From Tubiluchus corallicola (taxonomy: Eukaryota > Priapulida > Priapulimorpha > Priapulimorphida > Tubiluchidae): 64,000 bases of DNA. Within the stretch, counting starts at the first letter, position 1; every line of letters begins with the position of its first letter. The DNA is taken from NCBI GenBank assembly GCA_030141605.1, contig JAQGDQ010000640.1, positions 7,501 to 71,500 on the forward strand. The letters run 5' to 3'. The position numbers were made by a program, and so were the translations under genes. Positions 58,801-64,000 of the stretch are shown here, piece by piece. The notes below the pieces were generated by a model, which searched no databases, was not told the origin of the DNA, and was given only the letters and a program-made list of their open reading frames with translations.

Positions 58801-61800
58801 ATATCTCTCTAGCACCAAGTGAAAATTATACTAGAAAATTTACATATTTGAATATCAAAATAATTTGAACTTTGAAAGCATGTCAGACAATACACATCTA
58901 GATATTAAGTGGTAAGATGTTTGCTTACATTTTTAATGTATTAACATTGAAAAATCAAGCCAACATCAGCTGAAAACTTAGGTACATTGAAAAAAGTTCA
59001 TGGAGTAAATACTCTTTGTGCCAAAATTTCATCCAAAACACTAGCTAAAGAGCAGCTGGACAACAAACATTTACAAATAAAAACACTTATAGCTCTAGCT
59101 AGTATAACAGCTTTATTGAATTTGCGAGTCTGAGAACTGCGTAGAGCAATAAATCACACTCCAAACTCGCAATATTCTGTAAATAAACCTACAAAGTAAT
59201 GCTCTTGTATAATACAATAGGAAAGTCCAAAATCTTTTAAGCAAAATCGCAACTTTGGAGAATTTAACACGTGTTAAATCAGGTACTCTCACGTTAAAAC
59301 ATCTGTAAAATTATCGTAACAACAACGGAACTAAACAACAAAAGTGAATAACCATGGACTTTCCTTTTTCTTGAGAATCGGAATTCCCATACACACAGTT
59401 AAGAATAATCTGTAATACATACAAGAGAAAAAAGCTTCACTAATATCAGCTAGCTAAAGCAGTGTTGGCGAGTAGGCAAAACAATGTGCACTACTAAAAC
59501 CATAAAAAGATTCATTACACGTATAGCTAGGCATAAAGCTATGAGCTGCTAAATAATTTGCATCCAGCAAACTGCTACATTTACAGTTACCAGCTGGGCA
59601 GCAAAAAATGAGTTCACGATAATAGCTTAAATGAGAAATGTAAAAATAAATTTAAACATCATGTGGATAAGTTGTTTTGAAAATAATATTTAATGAGGAC
59701 AAGCCTAATAATCAATAATTTCTTTACTATACGTACAAATTTTGAATGAAGAAAAAACCATAATAGCAAACATTTAAATATGTTATACGACATTTAGATT
59801 ACTAATTTGATTTCGATAACTAGCTTAAGACAAACACTATATAAACAGTTACTAAAAAATTACAGTTTTTTCGTATTGCTTACAGGGCATACAGGGCAAG
59901 CTACAAAATAAGTTTACTAATCAAACATATTGTCACTTAATAATAATAAGTTAGCAACAAAATAAAAAAAACTTTACAGCAGCTTTGCCAAAATTGTAGA
60001 GACCAGCTAGCTGACCACAAAATAATCTCCCACAGTAAGCAGAATAAACAGAACTGCGCCACCTATGACCTGGCGGAATAACTAAAAAAGGGCAAAAAAG
60101 TGGTAGCTATTGCTGTTGCAGAATAGCAAGAAGGAAAAAGGAAAAACGACCAAATTGAATACGTGTAGAATTTTATACCAACCTGAGCGTACTGTTTCCC
60201 ATTGTTGAACTATTTTGAAAAAATGACATAAAAATGTTATAAGACTCTTAAATTTCACAGTTCACTAAGATATACACTGCATAAAAACACTGAACAATAT
60301 GAAAGCAATGACGACCCTATTAAGGCCAGTGTGAACCTGACTTAATAAATTTTAATTTTGTAGCCAAAGTGGTTCCATCTAGCTGGAAAGTTTAAAGTGT
60401 GGACATTGACCCAGTTATGCTTTCATTATGCTGTTCTGTAGTATATGTGAACATGTGTCTTGTGCAAGCTAACGGAATTTTTCATTAGATATATGCCGCA
60501 ACGATGTAAGTTTATTTCTATCAATTTTTATTCTGATTTATTCATTGATATTTTTGAATGGACTAAATAACTGTCAATCTAACTAAACTGTGTAACTTTT
60601 CATAAAATTAGCTAATGTCAGTCACTTTTGCTTTTCTATTTTAATTTTTAAATATTGCAGAAATACAGATCAGTGGTCATACTCTCAGAGACACTAACAA
60701 CCCTGCTTGATAATTATTTAAAAAAATTGAATGATTAAGTGAATTTATAATAGTTGGGCCCTGAACTGCATATATACACGTTTTTTACACTTTCTTTTAG
60801 ACATTCTCATTTTGATTTCTTTCACACATTCTTCTTTCCATTTTTTCTGTTAGAGTTCAGTATGGAAAAAAAACAACAACAGAAGCTCAACGATTTTAAT
60901 GTACTGTAAACAAATAAAACTTTACTAGACCATTCGTGGCCAGATGTGCAAATGAAGCTCTCCTGGTAACCTGCACAATGAAAAGATCCTAATTACAAAT
61001 GTTAGGAAATCTGGAAAGTGTCAGACTGTGTTACTACCATTATAAAAGGCACTGCAAGAAACACAGGCATCTATTTTTTGGGAATTTTCAATTTCGATGT
61101 TGAAGTAGGCTTAACAAAACGTAAAAAAAATAAACAGATGAAATTCATTGGCATACGTTTGGTGACTTATCGATAAGACATGGCATACCCGACTTTCTTC
61201 AAAAATGCACACTTACCACGTTCACACCCTGCAACGATTGTTGAGCTGGCAACGGAAGGCACTGGCTGGCGTGACCATAACATGAGCAGCTCCCTCTGAC
61301 GACCACGTCGTAAATTGCATAGTAGTATTTCTCTTTAATCTCTTCCCGCTGATCTAGAAGGTTGTCACCGAGCGTGTGCAAACGTGTCATGTTAATTCGG
61401 AGGTTTGTCATCTTCAGTAGATCCTGTACTTGTGGGCTGTATGGGTCTTCAGGGCTCAGTGACGGAGGCAAAGCTCTGTAGATTACCTATGTATAATGAA
61501 CAAACTTGTGTATAAAGGCTATTCTGTTATATAATCATTTATATTTCTCACAACAGACGGCACCAACTAAATACATACAGTTATAAAAACGAACTAAAAT
61601 TGCTAAAATTGCGTAATTTGTAGTATCAAAACAGATTCACACAAAAACGGATAGAAAACCAAATCACATCTTCCGAGTGTACAGACATAAGAAAAACACC
61701 GAGTACACCATACATGTGGTACACAGGCTATTCTTACTAACAAGATAATCCAAAGTGACAAGAAAGTGAAATTTCTCTTGCTTAAATTAGTGGGAATTTT

Positions 61801-63175
61801 TGCATCACACTTTGGCAAGGATCAATTATACTCACTATACTCTCATATGAAAAAACATGTTCCACCAAAGTGACTTTTAGTTACAAATCAGTTTGCTCTG
61901 CAGTTGTTAGCTAAAACAATGGGGTAGTATCCCAGCACAAGAACCTTCACTGTTACACTATAATTAGTGTACAGCAAGATGTTGAAAATTTAACTCACTT
62001 CTCCTCCTTCTGATGGCGCCACGTCACTGTAACGACTCTCACAGACGACCTGACCGATGAATCGAGGTGGAGCTAGCGGTATACCGGGAAAATCATACTC
62101 ACAATCTTTGGCGAAATACCTATCAATAAAACAGGCATTAGTTACATTCACCTAGATTAATTAATCAATTAATAACTATGCAACATTATAATTTACAAAA
62201 AACAAAGGCTTTGCCGATTGATGAAAACTGTCAAGGTTAAGATGTAAAAGAACAAAACAGACTTTTAAAAGAGACCGATGTATATAAAAATTGTAACAAT
62301 AAAATTTAAATGTGAATAAGACACATATGCACCATACCTCAAACCAAAACAGGTGTGAATTGTGAACACAGTTTCACTTCAATTTAATATAATAGCGAGT
62401 AAGCTAACATTTGCAATTATTTACATTTTTAACCACAAGGAGGCGTGTAATTTAGTTGCAGTGGACTCTGGGTAGATATACAAACTAAGTACCTGGATAA
62501 AAGGTACTTAACCATCCATTAATCTTTTTGCACTACATTATAAGGCTCCCTTTTACAAAGCACACCAAGCAATATGATTTGAAAGCACACATCATGGTTT
62601 TATTACACAGGTTTTAAGGTCCCATGATTCCAGATTAGGTCAAAAATTTAGATGAAACTAACAGTCGTAGGCAAGATCAGGAACAGTACATATTCTTTCT
62701 TTGACAGTTACCCATCCAAATATTCACCAGAAGCAGATATGCTTAACTTTCAGGAACGGTACATATTCTTTCTTTGACAGTTACCCATCCAAATATTCAC
62801 CAGAAGCAGATATGCTTAACTTGAATTATCCAACTGACAGTGGAGTGGATGGCCGCTGTATAAAACTACCTATCAACTACCATGCAACTAGCAGCATTAA
62901 TATCTTTGCCAACAATTATAAGTTTTACTGATAAGTATCTATATTACTGAGAACAGACTACTAACCTATAGATTTTCCATGTTTTCCCAAAATCTGAAGA
63001 CTTTTCAATGAACATGGCTGCCGGCCGGAAGGACTTAAAGGTCATGATGAGATGAGTAAAGTGGAACTCGGCCTCCATATCCAACTGGATCGTGACCTGA
63101 CCAAGTCCATTCACTGACTGCCACCACCGTTTTTTCCGGTAGATCCATCCACCCGTATTAACTACATTTTCAATT
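34678..63175 (-). CDS. Laminin subunit beta (beta-1/beta-2 type), 5' end outside window
   Basis: Secreted basement-membrane chain that pairs with alpha and gamma chains through its coiled coil and polymerises through its LN domain. Twenty-nine exons with GT/AG borders and fully consistent phases give about 1673 codons plus stop. Domains in order: LN (partial), LE1-5, laminin IV type B, LE6-13, coiled coil II, Cys-rich beta knob, coiled coil I, and a Cys five codons before the end for disulfide linkage. Human LAMB1 has about 1786 residues, so roughly 115 residues (signal peptide, start of LN) lie beyond 63175. The type B domain IV and 13 LE repeats exclude gamma and the short beta-3 or beta-4 forms. 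No frameshift or internal stop was seen, and the gene looks functional. Promoter not in window. Confidence 0.97.
35201..35542. mobile_element. Pogo/Tigger-like MITE
   Basis: Terminal inverted repeats CAGTGTTCCCTC.../...GAGGGAACACTG, flanked by TA on both sides (35199-35200, 35543-35544). Length 342 bp, no coding capacity. Inside the last laminin intron. Confidence 0.85.
35714..35870 (-). CDS. Laminin beta exon AB: coiled coil, domain I
   Basis: [20 protein letters not shown], then [20 protein letters not shown]. The intron after it contains a 342-bp pogo-like element with the window's single N. Confidence 0.95.
36758..36883 (-). CDS. Laminin beta exon AA: coiled coil, domain I
   Basis: [20 protein letters not shown], then [20 protein letters not shown] and DK. 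Forty-two codons, phases 0/0. Confidence 0.95.
37365..37557 (-). CDS. Laminin beta exon Z: coiled coil, domain I
   Basis: [20 protein letters not shown], then [20 protein letters not shown], then [18 protein letters not shown]. Heptad-rich. Phase 0 at GAG|gtgtgt. Confidence 0.96.
38090..38442 (-). CDS. Laminin beta exon Y: coiled coil, domain I
   Basis: The longest exon, 353 bp. [60 protein letters not shown] and [20 protein letters not shown]. Clear match to the human region around IRNFLTQ...ANEVLKM. Confidence 0.97.
38990..39185. repeat. Degenerate tandem repeat, about 61 bp
   Basis: CATTCAAAATAATGG at 39046 recurs at 39107 and, weakened, near 39167, each unit also with a TTTCAGAAAYGGCA-like block. 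Intronic. Confidence 0.7.
39389..39568 (-). CDS. Laminin beta exon X: beta knob
   Basis: [20 protein letters not shown] followed by [13 protein letters not shown]. This is the six-cysteine insertion that interrupts the beta coiled coil (L-beta knob), then helix resumes ([17 protein letters not shown]). It carries an RGD tripeptide not present in the human beta-1 knob as I recall it. Sixty codons, phases 0/0. Confidence 0.97.
40577..40686 (-). CDS. Laminin beta exon W: coiled coil before the knob
   Basis: [20 protein letters not shown], then [16 protein letters not shown]. Phase 0 at CTG|gtgagt. Confidence 0.95.
40958..41083 (-). CDS. Laminin beta exon V: coiled coil, domain II
   Basis: [20 protein letters not shown], then [20 protein letters not shown]. 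Corresponds to the human stretch beginning GALDSITK. Confidence 0.95.
41329..41806. mobile_element. Pogo/Tigger-like MITE
   Basis: Termini CAGTCAACCTCGG.../...CCGAGGTTGACTG with TA duplications at 41327-41328 and 41807-41808. Internally an 80-bp segment (ending ATAAGGTACTC) is repeated at 41341, 41421 and 41501. The 41530-41742 frame inside is unrecognised. Intronic. Confidence 0.88.
42243..42427 (-). CDS. Laminin beta exon U: coiled coil, domain II
   Basis: [20 protein letters not shown], then [20 protein letters not shown], then [11 protein letters not shown]. Several N-x-S/T sites as in vertebrate beta-1. Confidence 0.95.
42640..43110 (+). repeat. Dispersed repeat family R1, copy 4
   Basis: Intronic copy sharing CTTGAAATTTTGTATAAACT, ATTAGGTGCAGCCATTTT, GTTTGAAAAAATAATCA and ATCTTGTCAATAAGATTAAT with the 29.2-kb copy. 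Confidence 0.75.
43479..43659 (-). CDS. Laminin beta exon T: coiled coil, domain II
   Basis: [40 protein letters not shown], then [16 protein letters not shown]. Heptad-rich helix aligned with the start of the human domain II. Donor TTTAAA|gtatga. Confidence 0.95.
43727..43880. repeat. 21-bp minisatellite
   Basis: About seven units of TGAACAATGTAGAATTGTCA plus one base, close to the acceptor of laminin exon T. It leaves frames open on both strands because 21 is a multiple of 3; these are not genes. Confidence 0.9.
44268..44459 (-). CDS. Laminin beta exon S: LE13 and junction to the coiled coil
   Basis: [40 protein letters not shown] and [19 protein letters not shown]. The CVPCGEC pair corresponds to the cysteines that link the three chains at the top of the coiled coil. 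Confidence 0.97.
44802..44901 (-). CDS. Laminin beta exon R: LE12
   Basis: [20 protein letters not shown], then [13 protein letters not shown]. Matches the FTGQCxCxxGxGGRxCxxC pattern. Confidence 0.97.
45600..45799 (-). CDS. Laminin beta exon Q: LE11, LE12 start
   Basis: [40 protein letters not shown] and [10 protein letters not shown] form LE11. [15 protein letters not shown] opens LE12. Phase 0 at GAG|gtaaga. Confidence 0.97.
46611..46835 (-). CDS. Laminin beta exon P: LE9 end, LE10
   Basis: [20 protein letters not shown] closes LE9. [40 protein letters not shown] and FGDALLHQC form LE10, the best conserved LE of beta chains. Confidence 0.97.
47015..47178 (-). CDS. Laminin beta exon O: LE8 end, LE9 start
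   Basis: [20 protein letters not shown], then [20 protein letters not shown], then [11 protein letters not shown]. Confidence 0.97.
47805..48188. mobile_element. hAT-like MITE with 8-bp target duplication
   Basis: Ends CAGGGCCTATTTCA.../...TGAAATAGGCCCTG are inverted repeats. The 8 bp CTAGTAAG occur on both sides (47797-47804, 48189-48196). No transposase. Intronic. Confidence 0.9.
48484..48715 (-). CDS. Laminin beta exon N: LE7 and first part of LE8
   Basis: [40 protein letters not shown] and PSCVQ give LE7. [17 protein letters not shown] and [11 protein letters not shown] begin LE8. Ends with two bases of a split Arg codon. Confidence 0.97.
49200..49735. repeat. Possible foldback element
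   Basis: TCTTAAAGGTCAAAT near 49207 is matched by its reverse complement near 49718 (ATTTGACCTTTAAGA). Clear target duplications were not found, so element status is uncertain. Confidence 0.35.
50019..50162 (-). CDS. Laminin beta exon M: LE6
   Basis: [20 protein letters not shown], then [20 protein letters not shown] and PNGCT. Very close to the vertebrate beta-1 pattern after domain IV. Confidence 0.97.
50824..51013 (-). CDS. Laminin beta exon L: end of domain IV
   Basis: [20 protein letters not shown], then [20 protein letters not shown], then [17 protein letters not shown]. The conserved cysteines of the type B C-terminus are present. Confidence 0.95.
51534..51661 (-). CDS. Laminin beta exon K: laminin IV type B
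   Basis: [20 protein letters not shown], then [19 protein letters not shown]. Matches the RPVCxExxxxYTxxLE...LIDS block of beta chains. Confidence 0.95.
52279..52893. mobile_element. Pogo/Tigger-like non-autonomous element
   Basis: Ends CCGTATATACTTATGTACAA and, inverted, CTGTTTATACTTATGTACAA, flanked by TA (52277-52278, 52894-52895). 615 bp, no recognisable transposase. Its right end is 14 bp from the donor of laminin exon J. Confidence 0.82.
52910..53030 (-). CDS. Laminin beta exon J: laminin IV type B
   Basis: [20 protein letters not shown], then [18 protein letters not shown] pogo-like element ends 14 bp beyond the donor TCCA|gttagt. Confidence 0.95.
54258..54416 (-). CDS. Laminin beta exon I: laminin IV type B
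   Basis: [20 protein letters not shown], then [20 protein letters not shown]. Matches the WTGxGFxRV...YDIxIRYE core of the beta-chain LF domain. Phases 0/0. Confidence 0.96.
55066..55551. mobile_element. Pogo/Tigger-like deletion derivative
   Basis: Ends CCGTATTTTCCCATGTATAA and, inverted, CCGTATTTTCCCGTGTATAA, flanked by TA (55064-55065, 55552-55553). Inside on the minus strand a 47-codon frame ([20 protein letters not shown]...FTNDFYDE, about 55303 to 55160) is acidic, like the C-terminal tail of pogo-type transposases. This suggests an internal deletion of a longer element. Confidence 0.85.
55614..55829 (-). CDS. Laminin beta exon H: LE4 end, LE5, start of domain IV
   Basis: [15 protein letters not shown] closes LE4. 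[20 protein letters not shown] and [10 protein letters not shown] form the half LE5, and [14 protein letters not shown] opens the type B domain. Seventy-two codons, phases 0/0. Confidence 0.97.
56038..56688 (+). repeat. Dispersed repeat family R2, copy 2
   Basis: Matches 29915-30512 over about 600 bp with scattered substitutions. It lies in the laminin intron and ends about 24 bp from the donor of exon G. Confidence 0.85.
56713..56822 (-). CDS. Laminin beta exon G: LE4, first part
   Basis: [20 protein letters not shown], then [16 protein letters not shown]. It ends in phase 0 at TTA|gtaagt. A copy of repeat family R2 ends about 24 bp into the following intron. Confidence 0.96.
57190..57305 (-). 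repeat. 5S rRNA-derived SINE-like sequence
   Basis: The minus strand reads CTGAAGTTAAGCAATGCTGA, then GGCCAGTGAATGTTGGGTGA, then CCACCTGGTTAC. It lines up with the 3' half of 5S rRNA (CCGAAGTTAAGC...GGCC(C)GGTTAGTACTTGGATGGGTGACCGCC...) including the internal box A and box C regions. The 5' part of 5S is not evident and several stem bases are changed, so it is a SINE head or pseudogene, not a working 5S gene. Confidence 0.6.
57630..57809 (-). CDS. Laminin beta exon F: LE3
   Basis: [40 protein letters not shown], then [16 protein letters not shown]. Complete LE repeat. NLT is a possible N-glycosylation site. Confidence 0.97.
57972..58160 (-). CDS. Laminin beta exon E: LE2
   Basis: [20 protein letters not shown], then [20 protein letters not shown], then [19 protein letters not shown] full LE repeat with eight cysteines. 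Confidence 0.97.
58603..58723 (-). CDS. Laminin beta exon D: LE1
   Basis: Reads [20 protein letters not shown], then [20 protein letters not shown]. The CxCxHNTxGxNCExC signature identifies LE1. Ends with one base of a split Arg codon. Confidence 0.97.
58724..61216. other. Large laminin intron, no other gene seen
   Basis: About 2.5 kb of AT-rich sequence between exons C and D. No open frame, terminal repeats or RNA gene recognised. Confidence 0.5.
61217..61486 (-). CDS. Laminin beta exon C: end of LN, start of LE1
   Basis: Ninety codons. [56 protein letters not shown] and the first LE half ([10 protein letters not shown]). Phases 0/0, donor GTG|gtaagt. Confidence 0.97.
61999..62119 (-). CDS. 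Laminin beta exon B: LN domain
   Basis: Reads [17 protein letters not shown], then [17 protein letters not shown]. The conserved LN cysteines (DCEYD, VCESRYS) are present. Donor GAGAA|gtgagt, phase 0. Confidence 0.97.
62680..62825. repeat. Recent 73-bp tandem duplication
   Basis: ACATATTCTTTCTTTGACAG begins at 62688 and again at 62761. The two copies run identical through AGATATGCTTAACTT. Intronic. Confidence 0.95.
62966..63175 (-). CDS. Laminin beta exon A: LN domain
   Basis: First exon visible. It reads [30 protein letters not shown] and [18 protein letters not shown], then [13 protein letters not shown], the core of the LN fold. It enters with one base of a split codon and leaves two (donor TATAG|gttagt). 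Confidence 0.97.
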
Positions 63176-63324
63176 CTGCAAGAAAGATTGGGATTAATTG
63201 TATAAAATTAAATGAACAACATAAATAATAAATGATGAGCTTGAAGCATTCCCATCTCTCACTCTAATTTTCCATAACAAATGGAGGCAATAGTAACAAA
63301 TACATATTTCTATGCTATATATTA

Positions 63325-63838
63325 TAGTGTTGCTTCTGATAGAATTTTTTTAACGGATAGCGAACACCGCATATCATCGAGAATTTCTTCAAATTAGCCC
63401 CCGGATTCGGATTATAACAGGATAGGTTAGCTAAATTTGGATCGAATATGAGGATCAGTTCGGATAATGAAAAATTACTAAATGATTGCAAACTTTAGCA
63501 TTTTTATTTAGTCTATCATCAAAAAAAGATTATCATTTTAAATGACCTTGCCAGAAGATACACCAAAGATGCACAAACGAAAAAAGATGTGTGTAAAATT
63601 TTCGTCTCGAAAACACAGATATAGGCTAAAACCATCTCTAAGTTCTTTGGTAATATTTTATTTTCAGCTGTTAAATTATTTGAAAACCGTTTTCAATTGC
63701 ACATTACAAAAACGGAATAGCGAATATTTGCGAATATCAAATTTTTATAACTACCGGATAATATTGGATACGAATACCCGTAGAATCTCGTGAATATCAC
63801 CATTTTCAGATATGAATCGGATATCCAGAGCAACACTA
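63325..63838. mobile_element. hAT-like MITE
   Basis: Ends TAGTGTTGCTTCTGA and, inverted, TAGTGTTGCTCTGGA. Flanks are ATATATTA (63317-63324) and GTATATTA (63839-63846), 7 of 8 bases equal. Interior is rich in CGGAT/CGAATA motifs. It lies in the laminin intron upstream of exon A. Confidence 0.8.
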
Positions 63839-64000
63839 GTATATTACATTAAATATGTGATACACTACAACTGAGAAAAGAAAGAAGTTCTGATTGCTCA
63901 TATTTCTTTTAGTTTTGCATCAAAAGTTTAGAAAGTGGTTAAATTTTGCTTATAAAAATTAATGTAAATAACTATAGCTCTGATGATGCAAAACTCATTC

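Noticed and set aside
34678-63175. Laminin gamma or alpha chain
   Set aside because: The domain IV is type B, there are 13 LE repeats and a beta knob, and no LG domains follow; all fit only a beta chain.
35581-63400. Plus-strand frames opposite laminin exons
   Set aside because: Shadows of the laminin exons, which have domain and splice evidence on the minus strand.

Overview
The window reads as genomic DNA of an AT-rich, intron-rich invertebrate animal. Coding regions are split into short exons with GT/AG borders. Introns are hundreds to thousands of bases long, and the spaces between genes are full of micro- and minisatellites and decayed transposons. One N occurs at 35383. I cannot resolve the phylum; laminin and pentraxin families only place it among the Metazoa. 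There are no bacterial operons or CRISPR arrays.

Right half (34678-63175, minus strand): almost all of one gene, a laminin beta chain of the beta-1/beta-2 architecture. I placed 29 coding exons by translation, splice sites and an unbroken phase chain. They cover about 1673 residues, from the middle of the N-terminal LN domain to the stop codon: LN, five LE repeats, the laminin IV type B (LF) domain, eight LE repeats, a coiled coil, the beta knob (which contains an RGD tripeptide), a second coiled coil and a C-terminal cysteine. The signal peptide and about the first 115 residues lie beyond the right edge. The introns host several small DNA transposons: four pogo/Tigger-like elements with TA duplications and two hAT-like elements with 8-bp duplications. 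They also hold a 5S rRNA-derived SINE-like sequence and copies of two dispersed repeat families.

Left half (1-31 kb): an accessory region with minus-strand exons of pentraxin-like genes. The best model has three phase-compatible exons (24421 to 21383). Orphan middle exons lie at 18.8 and 15.9 kb, a frameshifted copy at 2.1-2.7 kb, and several possible leader-peptide first exons at 29.1, 28.9, 28.3, 25.2 and 3.0 kb, two of them behind TATA boxes. Together they suggest a locus that has expanded by duplication and partly decayed. Between the leaders lies a 2-kb minisatellite of about 69 units of 29 bp that is open in nearly all six frames.

Two small plus-strand secreted-protein genes of unknown function are proposed: a two-exon, 83-residue protein (10805-11322) with a signal peptide and a hydrophobic C-terminus, and a 43-residue secreted peptide (6301-6432). 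Other left-half content is decayed mobile DNA (Ty3/gypsy RNase H, Tc1-like transposase, LINE tails) and tandem repeats.
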